A stretch of 64,000 nucleotides of DNA from assembly GCF_030373445.1 (NCBI RefSeq), contig NZ_JAUCYU010000009.1:62001-126000 (forward strand), in the 5' to 3' direction. A model generated the notes under the pieces. It had not been told where the DNA came from, ran no database searches, and saw only the letters and a program-made list of their open reading frames with translations. Position numbers and translations under genes: made by a program. The first letter of the stretch is position 1, and each line of letters opens with the position of its first letter. The stretch comes from Roseovarius sp. (GTDB lineage Bacteria; Pseudomonadota; Alphaproteobacteria; Rhodobacterales; Rhodobacteraceae). Positions 43,291 to 52,666 of the stretch are shown here, one piece after another.

Positions 43291-43327
43291 AGAAAAACGC
43301 GGGGCCCGCCATCGCAGACCCCGCGTT
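43291..43327 (-). terminator. rplY intrinsic terminator
   Basis: On the minus strand AACGCGGGG pairs with CCCCGCGTT and is followed by TTTCTTTC. It lies 23 bp after the rplY stop, before pth. Confidence 0.85.
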
Positions 43328-43350
43328 CGAACTCGGTCGGAAGGAGAGGC

Positions 43351-44022
43351 TTACTCTTCGGTGGCCTCTGCGGCTTCTTCGCCGCCTTCCTCGTCGCCGA
43401 CGGTCGGCACTTCGTCCGCTTCGGCCTCTTCCTCGTCTTCCTCGGATTGCAGGGCCGACGGGGCGGACACGTTGCAAATCACGAAGTCGCGGTCGATGGT
43501 GGGCTTGGTGCCCGCCGGAAGGTCGACCTGGCTGATGGTGACGGTGTCGCCGATATCCAGCGCCGAGAGGTCGACGGTGACCTTCTCGGGGATTTCGCCG
43601 GCGGTCACGATCAGCTCGATCTCGCCGCGGATCACGGTGAGCACGCCGCCGCGGCTGATGCCGGGGGCCTCTTCCTCGCCGACGAACTCGACGGGGATGA
43701 ACAGGTTGATCTTGGTGTTCCGGCGCAGGCGCATCAGGTCGAAATGCGTCGGCAGGTCTTTCACCACGTCGCGCTGCACGTCGCGGCAGATGACGCGGAC
43801 GTCGTCATGCCCGTCGACCTTGAGGTTGAAGAGGGTCGACTTGAAGCGACCGTCCTTCAGCTTCTTCAGCAGGACGTTGAACGGAATTTTCACGGGAAGC
43901 GGATCTACGTCGCCCCCGAAAACGATACCCGGAACCATGTGCTCGCGGCGCACTGCACGAGCGGCGCCCTTGCCTGTCCCCGTGCGTTCCTGGACGTGAA
44001 GATCAGGAATTTCTCCAGCCAT
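43351..44022 (-). CDS. rplY: 50S ribosomal protein L25 (CTC type)
   Basis: The product is 223 aa. The N-terminal L25 domain ([37 protein letters not shown]) binds 5S rRNA; the TL5/CTC β-domain and a strongly acidic tail ([11 protein letters not shown]) follow. A GGAG precedes the ATG at 44022; a longer open frame upstream runs into a repeat and was rejected. rplY–pth order is common. Confidence 0.92.
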   Translation of the reverse strand: MAGEIPDLHVQERTGTGKGAARAVRREHMVPGIVFGGDVDPLPVKIPFNVLLKKLKDGRFKSTLFNLKVDGHDDVRVICRDVQRDVVKDLPTHFDLMRLRRNTKINLFIPVEFVGEEEAPGISRGGVLTVIRGEIELIVTAGEIPEKVTVDLSALDIGDTVTISQVDLPAGTKPTIDRDFVICNVSAPSALQSEEDEEEAEADEVPTVGDEEGGEEAAEATEE

Positions 44023-44172
44023 TTTAAAAAGTCTCCAAAGTTGAGGCGGGGTTCCTCCAAGGCTGTAACCCCGCGTGAAGCCGCGCGTATAGACCGGATG
44101 GGCGGCTTTGAAAAGCCTTAAATTGCTTGGGTCAGCCGCAATCGTCGCACGGCTTGGCGGGGGTGGGGATGT

Positions 44173-44235
44173 GAGTATTTCTGGAAAAGTGAAAGCGGGG
44201 GGCGGCGCCCGCATTTCACCTTTCTTCAAATACTC
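44173..44235. repeat. Imperfect palindrome containing the 24-bp repeat (copy 2)
   Basis: GAGTATTTCTGGAAAAGTGA (from 44173) is the inverse of the copy at 35906–35929. The right arm (ATTTCACCTTTCTTCAAATA, then CTC) makes the whole an imperfect inverted repeat around GCGGGGGGCGGCGCCCGC. It lies between the FMN oxidase stop and rplY and may terminate the former. Confidence 0.7.
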
Positions 44236-44249
44236 GAATGCCGGCCCCG

Positions 44250-45416
44250 TCAGCTTTCCCAGCGGCCAGAGAATCCTTCGGGAATCATGAGGATATCGCG
44301 GTCGAGCGTCCTGACGTCGCGGCGGCCGCAGAGGGCCATGGAGGTGTCGAGCTCCTTGTGGAGGATTTCGAGCGCCTTCGTGACCCCCTCTTCGCCCATG
44401 GCGCCGAGCCCGTAGACGAAGGAGCGGCCGATCATCACGCCCTTCGCGCCCATGGCGAGGGCCTTGAGGATGTCCTGGCCCGAGCGGATGCCGCTGTCGA
44501 GATGCACCTCGATCTTGTCGCCCACGGCATCCATGATTGGCGGCAGGGCGCGGATCGAGCTAAGCGCGCCGTCGAGCTGGCGGCCGCCGTGGTTCGACAC
44601 GACGATGGCGTCGGCGCCCACGTTCACCGCCTCCTGCGCGTCGCGCGGGTCGATGATGCCCTTGATGATCACGGGCCCGTCCCACATCTTGCGGAATTCG
44701 CGGATCTTCTCCCAGTCGAGGGAAGGATCGAAGGCTTCGGCGGTCCACTGTGTGAGGGAGGAGGCATCGCTCACGCCGGTGGCGTGGCCGACCACGTTCC
44801 GGAATTCGCGCCGCTTGGTGCCCAGCATGCCGAGGCCCCATTGCACCTTGGTGGCCATGTTGGCCATCGACTTGAGCGTCAGCTTGGGCGGGGCCGAGAG
44901 GCCGTTCTTGATGTCCTTGTGGCGCTGGCCCATGACCTGCAGATCGACGGTGATGACGAGGGCCGAGCACTTGGCCGCCCTGGCGCGCTCGAAGAGGCGT
45001 TTCATGAAGGCCTCGTCGCGCAGGGTGTAGACCTGGAACCAGAAGGGTTTCGAGGTATTCTCGGCCACGTCCTCGATCGAGCAGATCGAGAGGGTCGAGA
45101 GGGTGAAGGGCACGCCGAATTTTTCGGCGGCGCGGGCGGCCTTGATCTCGCCATCGGCGCTTTGCATGCCGGTCAGGCCAACGGGCGCCAGCGCCACGGG
45201 CATGGAGACGTCCTGCCCGACCATCTGGCTGGCGGTGCTGCGCCCGGCCATGTCGACGGCAACGCGCTGGCGGAGGTATATCTTCTGGAAATCCGTGGTG
45301 TTTTCGCGGAAGGTCTGTTCCGTCCAGCTTCCGGTTTCGGCATAGTCGTAGAACATCCGGGGCACGCGGCGTTCGTAGAGGCGCCGGAGGTCTTCGATAC
45401 AGGTGATGACAGGCAT
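44250..45416 (-). CDS. FMN-dependent alpha-hydroxy acid dehydrogenase (L-lactate dehydrogenase type)
   Basis: This 388-aa TIM-barrel enzyme has the FMN/substrate motifs [10 protein letters not shown], the active-site His, and [18 protein letters not shown], with the N-terminal [14 protein letters not shown] segment. The family oxidises L-lactate or another 2-hydroxyacid. The ATG at 45416 begins [25 protein letters not shown], as in lactate dehydrogenases; a long upstream frame lies antisense to other genes. The substrate is likely L-lactate but unproven. Confidence 0.85.
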   Translation of the reverse strand: MPVITCIEDLRRLYERRVPRMFYDYAETGSWTEQTFRENTTDFQKIYLRQRVAVDMAGRSTASQMVGQDVSMPVALAPVGLTGMQSADGEIKAARAAEKFGVPFTLSTLSICSIEDVAENTSKPFWFQVYTLRDEAFMKRLFERARAAKCSALVITVDLQVMGQRHKDIKNGLSAPPKLTLKSMANMATKVQWGLGMLGTKRREFRNVVGHATGVSDASSLTQWTAEAFDPSLDWEKIREFRKMWDGPVIIKGIIDPRDAQEAVNVGADAIVVSNHGGRQLDGALSSIRALPPIMDAVGDKIEVHLDSGIRSGQDILKALAMGAKGVMIGRSFVYGLGAMGEEGVTKALEILHKELDTSMALCGRRDVRTLDRDILMIPEGFSGRWES

Positions 45417-45497
45417 GAGCGCACTCCGGCTTCCATTGGTAAGGTTTCTTAGCCAAATCCGGGGGGCTTGTGCAATGGCAGGACAGGAGGGCGCGCT

Positions 45498-45965
45498 GTG
45501 ACAAATACGAGCAGGACAGGGGACGCGATGTTTTTCGACGATTTCCCGGTGGGGTACACCTACGAGACGGCGAGCCGGGAGATGCCGCGCGACGAGATCG
45601 TGGATTTCGCCGGCGAGTGGGACCCGCAGGCGTTCCACATCGACGACGAGGCGGGGCGTGCCTCGCCCTATGGCGGGCTGATCGCGAGCGGGTTTCACAC
45701 GCTGGTGACGGCCTATCGCCTGACGCTTGAAACGGGGATCTGGACCGAGGCCTCGATGGGCTCGCCGGGCATGGAGCACGTGCGCTGGTTGCTGCCCGTG
45801 CGGCCCGGCGATACGCTGCGGGTGAAGGCGACGGTGACGGCGAGCCGCGCCTCGGCCTCGCGCCCCGACCGGGGGCGGACGACGATCCTCTACGAGGTTC
45901 TCAACCAGAAGGACGAGATCGTGATGAGCTACAGCGCCATCCATATCCTGCGGCGCCGGGCATGA
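45498..45965 (+). CDS. MaoC-family hot-dog hydratase
   Basis: The product is about 155 aa from a GTG at 45498, which has AGGAGG seven bases upstream; an ATG at 45528 (MFFDDFPVG) also has a fair site. A hot-dog fold with the hydratase motif DPQAFHIDDEAG, then YGGLIASGFHT, is typical of (R)-enoyl-CoA hydratases. The ZIP gene begins 10 bp after it. The substrate is unknown. Confidence 0.82.
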   Translation: MTNTSRTGDAMFFDDFPVGYTYETASREMPRDEIVDFAGEWDPQAFHIDDEAGRASPYGGLIASGFHTLVTAYRLTLETGIWTEASMGSPGMEHVRWLLPVRPGDTLRVKATVTASRASASRPDRGRTTILYEVLNQKDEIVMSYSAIHILRRRA

Positions 45966-45975
45966 GGGGCGGCGC

Positions 45976-46749
45976 ATGAGCCTGACCCTGATCGGCCTTC
46001 TGGCCAGCCTCTGCGCCGGGCTGATGACGGCGGTGGGGGCGATCCCGGTGCTGTTCGGGCGGAGCCTGTCGGCGCGGCTGAGCGATACGCTTTTGGGGTT
46101 CGCCGCGGGCGTGATGCTGTCGGCGTCGTATTTCTCGCTGATCCTGCCGGGGATCGAGGCGGGGGAGGGCTTGTATGGCTCGACGGAATGGGCCGCGCTG
46201 GTGGCGGGCCTGGGCATCGCGCTGGGCGCGGGGGCGGTGGCGGGGCTGAACGCCTTCGTGCCGCACCGGCATTTCGTGTCGGGGCCGGAAGGGTCGGACC
46301 CGAGCGCCTTGCCGAAGATCTGGCTGTTCGTCTTCGCGATCACAATTCACAACTTTCCCGAAGGTCTCGCCGTGGGCGTTGGGTTCGGCGGCGGGAACCT
46401 GACCAACGGCATGTCGCTGGCCACCGGCATCGGGTTGCAGAACGCGCCCGAGGGGCTGGCCGTGGCGGTGGCGCTCAGGGGGCAGGGGTACAGCCGGGGC
46501 TATGCCTTCATGGTGGCCATGCTGACCGGATTGATCGAGCCGGTGGGCGGGTTGATCGGGGTGAGCGCGGTGCAGGTGTCGCATCACATGCTGCCGCCGG
46601 GGCTGACCTTTGCCGCCGGGGCGATGCTGTACATCATCAGCCACGAGATCATTCCGGAGACGCATCGGCGGGGGCACCAGACCTCGGCCACGACGGGGCT
46701 TCTGACGGGTCTGATCCTGATGATGCTGCTGGACGTTATTCTCGGGTAG
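45976..46749 (+). CDS. ZIP-family divalent-metal transporter
   Basis: The product is 257 aa with about eight transmembrane helices. The metal-site motif HNFPEGLAVGVGF in TM4 and QNAPEGLAVAVAL in TM5 are the ZIP signatures; a HVPHRHF loop lies earlier. ZIPs import Zn2+ or similar ions down their gradient. It ends five bases before a convergent gene. Confidence 0.9.
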   Translation: MSLTLIGLLASLCAGLMTAVGAIPVLFGRSLSARLSDTLLGFAAGVMLSASYFSLILPGIEAGEGLYGSTEWAALVAGLGIALGAGAVAGLNAFVPHRHFVSGPEGSDPSALPKIWLFVFAITIHNFPEGLAVGVGFGGGNLTNGMSLATGIGLQNAPEGLAVAVALRGQGYSRGYAFMVAMLTGLIEPVGGLIGVSAVQVSHHMLPPGLTFAAGAMLYIISHEIIPETHRRGHQTSATTGLLTGLILMMLLDVILG

Positions 46750-46754
46750 GCGCT

Positions 46755-47558
46755 TTAGCGGAAGGTAATGCGCGCGCCGGGCAGGTCGATGCCGGTCAGG
46801 CGGGTTTCCCACGTGTCGCCGGGCGAGAGCGGGACGGCATCGGTGAGGGTGCCGGTGGTGATGATCTCGCCTGCGGAGAGCGGGGTGGCTTGCGGGTCGG
46901 CGGCGAGCGTGTCGAGGAGGTAAGACAGCGCCTGAAGCGGGCCGTCGAGCACGTCGGAGCCGCGGCCTGTGAGGCGTTTGCCGTCAGGGCCGTCGAGGGT
47001 GATCGAGAGGTTGGGCAGGGTCGCGGCGCGCTCGGGTGTGAGCGGCAGGCGGGGGCCGGTGAAGAGGGCGCCGTGCAGGCCGAAGCCGGCCTGGCAGTCG
47101 GTGACGTCGAATGTCCAGCCCGGGAAGGGGGAGAAGACGATCTCGAACCCGTGGGAGACCCAGTCGATGCAGTGGGCGAGGTCTTCGAGACTCATGCCCG
47201 CGGAGGGGGCGGATTTCAGGCCGAGGATGATTTCGGGTTCGAGCCGGGGCTCGGGGAGGTTCGGCAGGGTGACGGGGTCGTCGGAAAGCTCGTGAAGGGT
47301 GGTGTTCCAGACCGGGCCCCAGATCGGGCCGGTCACGCCGTAGATCGGCCAGATCGAGCGGTTGGTGAAGCCGATCTTGCGGCCGACCATCCGCTCGCCC
47401 CGGGCCGTGCGGGTGGCGGTGATGTGGTGGGCGACGCGGCAGGCGGTGGCGGCGTCGAACCCGTGTATGCGGCCTGACAGCGGGGCGAGCGGGCGGCCGC
47501 TGTCATAGGCCTCCAGCAACGCGGCGGCAAGGCCGGGCGCGTCTGGATCCGGTGTCAC
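46755..47558 (-). CDS. Fumarylacetoacetase-fold hydratase/decarboxylase (2-keto-4-pentenoate hydratase type)
   Basis: The product is 267 aa from a GTG at 47558 that overlaps the trpA stop by 4 bp (GTGA). Family features are [12 protein letters not shown](I)LGL and WVSHGFEIV, plus a late [15 protein letters not shown] loop. Members act on 2-keto acids of aromatic catabolism. Coupling to trpA is odd for a catabolic enzyme. Confidence 0.75.
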   Translation of the reverse strand: MTPDPDAPGLAAALLEAYDSGRPLAPLSGRIHGFDAATACRVAHHITATRTARGERMVGRKIGFTNRSIWPIYGVTGPIWGPVWNTTLHELSDDPVTLPNLPEPRLEPEIILGLKSAPSAGMSLEDLAHCIDWVSHGFEIVFSPFPGWTFDVTDCQAGFGLHGALFTGPRLPLTPERAATLPNLSITLDGPDGKRLTGRGSDVLDGPLQALSYLLDTLAADPQATPLSAGEIITTGTLTDAVPLSPGDTWETRLTGIDLPGARITFR

Positions 47559-48346
47559 GCGCTATGGGCCCCGTCGGCGAGGCCGCGCACGAAATCAATC
47601 ACTTGGGCCGGGGTTTCCCCCTCGGCCAGCTTGGCGACGATGGCCGAGCCCACGACCGCGCCGTCGGCGACGCTGGCGATCTCGCGGCTGGTCTCGGGCG
47701 TGCGGATGCCGAAGCCCACGATGACCGGCAGGTCGGTCTTGGCCTTGATGCGCCTGACCTCGGGCCCGACATCGGCGGCCTGCGCCGCGGCTGCGCCGGT
47801 GATGCCGGTGATCGAGACGTAATAGACGAAGCCGGAGGTGTTGGTCAGCACCTTGGGCAGGCGCTTGTCATCGGTCGTGGGAGTGGCGAGGCGGATGAAG
47901 TTGAGGCCGGCCTGCTGGGCGGGAATGCAGAGCTCCTCGTCCTCCTCTGGCGGCAGGTCGACCACGATCAGCCCGTCGATGCCGGCTTCCTTGGCGTCGG
48001 CGAGGAACTTGTCGACGCCGCGGTTATAGATCGGGTTGTAGTAGCCCATCATCACGATCGGGGTGGTATCGTCGGTCTTGCGGAACTCGGTCGCCATGTC
48101 GAGCGTGCGTTGCAGGGTCATGCCGCCTTCGAGGGCGCGCTGGCCGGCGAGCTGGATGGTGGGGCCGTCGGCCATCGGGTCGGTGAAGGGCAGGCCCAGT
48201 TCGATGATGTCGACGCCGGCGGAGGGCAGGCCCTTCACCACTTCGAGGGAGGTCTCGTAATCGGGGTCGCCGGCCATGACATAGGCCACGAAGGCCTTCT
48301 TTCCGGCGGCTTTGAGCTCTGCGAACTTGGCGTCGATACGGGTCAT
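47555..48346 (-). CDS. trpA: Tryptophan synthase alpha chain
   Basis: This 263-aa TIM barrel cleaves indole-3-glycerol phosphate. The catalytic Glu49 (DIIELGLPF) and Asp60 (TDPMADGP) are intact. The ATG at 48346 begins [12 protein letters not shown]. It is 11 kb from trpB and on the opposite strand. Its 3' end overlaps the hydratase gene by 4 bp. Confidence 0.96.
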   Translation of the reverse strand: MTRIDAKFAELKAAGKKAFVAYVMAGDPDYETSLEVVKGLPSAGVDIIELGLPFTDPMADGPTIQLAGQRALEGGMTLQRTLDMATEFRKTDDTTPIVMMGYYNPIYNRGVDKFLADAKEAGIDGLIVVDLPPEEDEELCIPAQQAGLNFIRLATPTTDDKRLPKVLTNTSGFVYYVSITGITGAAAAQAADVGPEVRRIKAKTDLPVIVGFGIRTPETSREIASVADGAVVGSAIVAKLAEGETPAQVIDFVRGLADGAHSA

Positions 48347-48409
48347 CCGGGCATCCTGCAGTCTGGTTCCCGGTGGTTTCGCGCAAACGGCGCCGGAGTG
48401 CAACAAGGA

Positions 48410-48811
48410 TCATGCCTCGGTCATGATCATCCAGTGGGTGCCATACCGGTCGCGCACCATGCCGAAGCCGGGGGAGAAGAATTTCTCGCCATAGGGGTCG
48501 ATCACCTCGCCGCCATCGGACAGCCGGTCGTAGAGGGCGCGGCCTTCGCCCGCGTCGGAGACAACATGGGAGATGGAGACGGCCTTTTGGGGATCGCCCT
48601 CGAACCCCGGGGGGAAATCGCTTGCCATCAGGCGCGTGCCGTCGGGCAGGGCGAGATGCGAATGCATCACCCTGTCGCTGTCGATCTTCCGTGGCGTGTC
48701 GGCGGGCAAGTCGGAGTATTTCATAACGGTTAACTCACCGCCGAAAACGTCGGCGTAGAAGGCCATGGCGTCGGCGCAGTGGCCCTGGAAGTGCAGGTAG
48801 GGGTAGGGCAT
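48410..48811 (-). CDS. VOC-family (PhnB-like) protein
   Basis: The product is 133 aa, starting MPYPYLHFQGHCADAMAFYADVFGGEL, a glyoxalase/bleomycin-resistance fold of the PhnB/YjdN kind, ending with FGMVRDRYGTHWMI. These small metalloprotein-like folds have diverse roles; no substrate is assigned. Head-to-head with ychF, 131 bp apart. Confidence 0.8.
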   Translation of the reverse strand: MPYPYLHFQGHCADAMAFYADVFGGELTVMKYSDLPADTPRKIDSDRVMHSHLALPDGTRLMASDFPPGFEGDPQKAVSISHVVSDAGEGRALYDRLSDGGEVIDPYGEKFFSPGFGMVRDRYGTHWMIMTEA

Positions 48812-48942
48812 CGCGGTTTCCCTCTGGTTAAGGCGCGGAACGCTTCATCGTGCAACGTGGGCAGGCCTTGCGGCAAGCGGCGCCTTGCAACGCGCCCGGT
48901 TGCGGCATAGAAGCGCCGCGTTGCCGTAAAGGAGGGCGCGAG

Positions 48943-50040
48943 ATGGGTTTCAAGATGGGTATCGTGGGCTTGCCGAACGTGGGGAAATCCACGCTCTTCA
49001 ACGCGCTCACCCGCACCGCCGCGGCGCAGGCCGCGAACTTCCCCTTCTGCACGATCGAGCCCAACGTGGGCGAGGTGGCCGTGCCGGATGCGCGGCTGGA
49101 CAAGTTGGCCGAGATCGGCAAGTCGAAACAGGTGATCCCGACGCGGATGACCTTCGTGGATATCGCGGGCCTGGTGAAGGGCGCTAGCAAGGGCGAGGGG
49201 CTGGGCAACCAGTTCCTGGCCAATATTCGCGAGACGGATGCGATTGCCCATGTGCTGCGCTGTTTCGAGGATGGCGACGTGACCCACGTGGAGGGCCGTG
49301 TCGACCCGGTGGCGGATGCCGAGGTGATCGAGACCGAGCTGATGCTGGCCGACCTCGAGAGCATCGAGAAGCGGCGCGCGGGGCTGGTGCGCAAGCTGAA
49401 GGGCAACGACAAGGAGGCGGTGGTGCAGGACCGGCTTCTGGCGCAGGCGCAGGAGATGCTGGAAGAGGGCCGCCCGGCGCGGCTGGTGCAGGTGGGCGAC
49501 GAGGACGCCAAGGCGTGGAAGAACCTGCAATTGCTGACCACGAAGCCCATTCTGTATGTCTGCAACGTCGACGAGGCGAGCGCGGCGGAGGGCAACGCCC
49601 ATTCCGCCGCCGTCGCCGCGATGGCCGCCGAGCAGGGTGCGGCGAGCGTGGTGATCTCGGCCCAGATCGAGGAGGAAATCAGCCAGCTCGACGCCGATGA
49701 AGCGGCGATGTTCCTCGAGGAGATGGGGCTGGAGGAGGCCGGGCTCGACCGGCTGATCCGGTCGGGGTACGACCTGTTGCATTTGCAGACGTATTTCACC
49801 GTGGGCCCCAAGGAGGCGCGGGCCTGGACCATCCGGCGCGGCACGCTGGCGCCGCAGGCGGCGGGGGTCATTCACGGCGATTTCGAGAAGGGCTTCATCC
49901 GGGCCGAGACCATTGCCTACGACGATTTCGTGGCGCTGGGCGGCGAGCAGGGAGCCAAGGACGCCGGCAAGATGCGCTCGGAAGGCAAGGGCTACCTCGT
50001 CAAGGATGGCGACGTGCTGCACTTCCTGTTCAACAACTGA
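48943..50040 (+). CDS. ychF: Redox-regulated ATPase YchF (OLA1 family)
   Basis: The product is 365 aa. GLPNVGKST is the P-loop, DIAGLVKGAS the switch-II region, and CNVDEAS replaces the NKxD motif, as in the ATP-preferring YchF family. A coiled coil and a C-terminal TGS domain follow. It binds ribosomes and is linked to stress. AAAGGAGGG precedes the ATG. Confidence 0.95.
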   Translation: MGFKMGIVGLPNVGKSTLFNALTRTAAAQAANFPFCTIEPNVGEVAVPDARLDKLAEIGKSKQVIPTRMTFVDIAGLVKGASKGEGLGNQFLANIRETDAIAHVLRCFEDGDVTHVEGRVDPVADAEVIETELMLADLESIEKRRAGLVRKLKGNDKEAVVQDRLLAQAQEMLEEGRPARLVQVGDEDAKAWKNLQLLTTKPILYVCNVDEASAAEGNAHSAAVAAMAAEQGAASVVISAQIEEEISQLDADEAAMFLEEMGLEEAGLDRLIRSGYDLLHLQTYFTVGPKEARAWTIRRGTLAPQAAGVIHGDFEKGFIRAETIAYDDFVALGGEQGAKDAGKMRSEGKGYLVKDGDVLHFLFNN

Positions 50041-50155
50041 GTTCGCGACTGTCCTAACGTTTGGTTGCGCCCTGCGGACGGTGGGGGTTTGCCTGCTTGA
50101 GGCGAATCATGCCGTGCGGCCCGGTTAACAAGGGGTTTGGGGCCAGTTTGGCGAT

Positions 50156-50194
50156 GTCGGTATTACGTCGGTATCTTGTCGGTATCGCGTCGGT
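50156..50194. repeat. Four GTCGGT units at exact 11-bp spacing (inverted copy of 27208 array)
   Basis: GTCGGT begins at 50156, 50167, 50178 and 50189, the inverse of the ACCGAC array at 27208–27246; on the minus strand it reads ATACCGACNNN units. It lies between the convergent ychF and cysG genes, where a GGTTAACAAGG word also lies nearby. No gene is seen in 50041–50274. Confidence 0.75.
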
Positions 50195-50274
50195 GCGGGC
50201 GGCGGTGGAACCTCGGGTTGATGTGGCGCTCGGTGTGGGGTGGCCCGAGATGTGGTGCCGGGCGCAACAGGGCA

Positions 50275-51702
50275 TCACAGGGCGATTGCCGGTTTTCTCC
50301 ATGACGCGTCGTGCCCAGCAAGGCCCCGATCGTGGGCCCGGTGGGCGTGCTGCCGCTTCGGCCAGGTCACCAGCAGCACGGCACATCCGGAGACGTCGTT
50401 CCCGTGCAGGGTTTCGGCCAGGGCCCCGAGCGTGGTTCCGATATGCCGCTGGCCGGGCTTGGAGACGTCGACCGCGACATCGACCGGGGCGCTGGCCGGC
50501 ATCCCCTTGGCCATGAGATCGCCGGCAAGGCGCCCGGCATGGCGCACCCCCATGTAGAACGCGGTCGTGGTGCCGGGCCCGGAGTGACGGGTGCTGTCCG
50601 GCGCGGGGTCGCTGGCGCAGCCGGTGCCGGTTGCCAGAACGAGCGTGTCGGCGACGTTCCTTTCCGTCAGGCTTTGGCACAGCATGGCGCCCGCGGCCGA
50701 GGCCGCGGTCACGCCGGGCACCAGTTCGATCGGAATGCCGGCGGCGCGGGCGGCCTCGATCTCTTCGGTGGCGCGGCCGAAGATGCCCGGGTCCCCGGAT
50801 TTGAGGCGCACGACGCGTTGCCCCTTGCCCGCCGCGGCCACGATCATGCGGTTGATCCGGTCCTGCGGCCAGGCATGGGCGCCGACATGCTTGCCGACGA
50901 AGACCCGTTCCGCGTCGCGGCGGGCCAGTTCGAGCACCTCTTCATCGACGAGGCGGTCGTAGAAGATGACATCGGCCTCCTGCAGCCGTTCCACGGCGCG
51001 CAGGGTCAGCAGGTCTCGGGCGCCGGGGCCGGCGCCGACGAGGCTGATCTGGCCGGAGGTTTCCCCGTGCGGCGGTGCGCCGGCCTCGATGGCGGATTTG
51101 AGCGCGCGGGCGGCGGCGCGTTCCTGCCCCCGGGTCCAGGCGTCCCTCGGGGCGCCCTTGAAGACCCAGGACCAGAAGGCGCGGCGCCGGGCCCGGGGCA
51201 CGCGGCGCTCGACCGCCGGGCGCAGGCGCCCGGCCAGCGCGGCCAGTCCGCCGAGGGATTGGGGCAGCATCTGTTCCAGGCGGGTCTTGATGTCGCGGGT
51301 GAGAACCGGCGCCGTGCCCTCGCTGCCGATGGCCACGACGATGGGGTCGCGGTCGACGATGGCCGGCGTGGTCATGTCGCAGAGATCGGGCCGGTCGACG
51401 ACGTTGACCGGGCAGTGCGCGGCCTTGGCCAGCGCGTGGGCCGCGGCATCGAGCGCGGGGCACCCGGTGCCGATGAAGGCCATCGCCGCGCCGGTGAAGC
51501 ATTGGGCGGAGAGGTCGGGGTGATGCGAGGCCCGCCCGTTGTCCACCAGCGCCTGCAGCTCGTCCTCGAGGGTGGCGGCGACGAGGACCAGGGTGGCGTC
51601 GGTCTTGAGCAGGAGGCGGGCTTTCTGCGCGGCCTGTTCGGCCCCGCCGACGATGACGACGCGGCGGCCGGTGGTGCGGATGAACATCGGGAAGGATTTC
51701 AT
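50275..51702 (-). CDS. cysG: Sirohaem synthase CysG
   Basis: This 475-aa multifunctional enzyme makes sirohaem. The N-terminal half is precorrin-2 dehydrogenase/ferrochelatase (RRVVIVGGAEQAAQKARLLL, then TRDIKTRLEQMLPQSLGGLA). The C-terminal half is uroporphyrinogen-III methyltransferase (LVGAGPGARDLLTLRA, LVPGVTAASAA). It is the last gene of the nitrate operon and supplies the NirB cofactor. The start at 51702 matches the MKSFPMFIRTTGRRV N-terminus. Confidence 0.94.
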   Translation of the reverse strand: MKSFPMFIRTTGRRVVIVGGAEQAAQKARLLLKTDATLVLVAATLEDELQALVDNGRASHHPDLSAQCFTGAAMAFIGTGCPALDAAAHALAKAAHCPVNVVDRPDLCDMTTPAIVDRDPIVVAIGSEGTAPVLTRDIKTRLEQMLPQSLGGLAALAGRLRPAVERRVPRARRRAFWSWVFKGAPRDAWTRGQERAAARALKSAIEAGAPPHGETSGQISLVGAGPGARDLLTLRAVERLQEADVIFYDRLVDEEVLELARRDAERVFVGKHVGAHAWPQDRINRMIVAAAGKGQRVVRLKSGDPGIFGRATEEIEAARAAGIPIELVPGVTAASAAGAMLCQSLTERNVADTLVLATGTGCASDPAPDSTRHSGPGTTTAFYMGVRHAGRLAGDLMAKGMPASAPVDVAVDVSKPGQRHIGTTLGALAETLHGNDVSGCAVLLVTWPKRQHAHRAHDRGLAGHDASWRKPAIAL

Positions 51703-51715
51703 CGGGGAACTCCTG

Positions 51716-52666
51716 TCATGCGGCGCGCCGGGCGGCGCGGGATTGCCAGAGCGTCCGGGCGCGGGCGGCGGCATTGCCGTCGCCCAGCGTGTCGAGGGCC
51801 AGTGCCGCCGTTTCGAGGATCACTTCTGTCTCGAAGGCGGCGGTGTGCCGGCCCTGCCAGAGGTCGGTGAGAGAGAGCGCGGCGCTGTCGGACAGCCTGC
51901 GGGTTTCGTCGTTCGTGGCGGCAAGCGTGCCGTCCCAGGCGCGCCCGGCCCGCAGGCCGAAGGCCGCGATCTCCTTGGCGGGGTTGCGTTCGAACTCGCC
52001 GCCGCCGCCCTTGATGACGCTCAGCGCGTCCCAGCCGAGACGGGCGGCGGCATCGGACTGGAGCAGCCGGTAGGAGGGATGAAAGACGCCCTGCACGCTG
52101 GCCGGTGCGCCGGTCGGGTTGAGCATCCGGCAGACGGTGTTGACGCAGGACCGCAGGCCGAGGGCATCGCGCAGGGCGAGCAGGCGGAACAGCTCGGGGT
52201 GCAGGTGATCGAGTGGCATGTAAGCGATGCGGTCACGGTCCAGCAGGCGGGCGGCCGCGTCGGGGCGGGTGGCGATGCCGATGCCCGCCTCGGCCAGCCC
52301 GTCGCGCAGCTTTCCGTGGGGGCCGTTCCAGCCGTGCAGCAGGACGCGGTGCCCGGCATCGGCCACCAGGCGGGCGGAGAGCAGGAACCACGGCTGCCCG
52401 CGCGTGCGCCCGGCGGCGTAGCTGGGCCAGTCGAGGTCGACGGGCGGCAGGGCCGGGGCCGCGGCTGTGGCCGCCTCGGCAAGGCCCGCGATCTCGTCCG
52501 CGGTTTCGCCTTTCATCCGCAACAGCATCAGCAGGGCGCCGACGGCCTCGGGCGCGGCCTGGCCGGAGAGCATGAGCCGCATGGCGTCGCGCGCCTCGTC
52601 CCGTGTCAGGCTGCGGGACCGTCCGGGCCCGCGCCCGAGGGTGCGCACGTGATCGGACAGGGTCAT
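51716..52666 (-). CDS. Anthranilate phosphoribosyltransferase-like protein (TrpD2/YbiB type)
   Basis: The product is 316 aa with a TrpD-type fold: an N-terminal helical domain (LTRDEARDAMRLMLSGQAAPEAVGALLMLLRMKGET) and a GRTRGQPWFLLSARLVADAG region, but not the canonical TrpD GTGGD motif. TrpD2/YbiB-type proteins bind nucleic acid rather than anthranilate. It overlaps nasA by 4 bp and precedes cysG, so it is part of the nitrate operon, but its role there is unknown. Confidence 0.75.
   Translation of the reverse strand: MTLSDHVRTLGRGPGRSRSLTRDEARDAMRLMLSGQAAPEAVGALLMLLRMKGETADEIAGLAEAATAAAPALPPVDLDWPSYAAGRTRGQPWFLLSARLVADAGHRVLLHGWNGPHGKLRDGLAEAGIGIATRPDAAARLLDRDRIAYMPLDHLHPELFRLLALRDALGLRSCVNTVCRMLNPTGAPASVQGVFHPSYRLLQSDAAARLGWDALSVIKGGGGEFERNPAKEIAAFGLRAGRAWDGTLAATNDETRRLSDSAALSLTDLWQGRHTAAFETEVILETAALALDTLGDGNAAARARTLWQSRAARRAA

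Noticed and set aside
45417..46343. N-terminal extension of the FMN oxidase frame
   Set aside because: It is antisense to the MaoC and ZIP genes; the conserved start [17 protein letters not shown] is at 45416.
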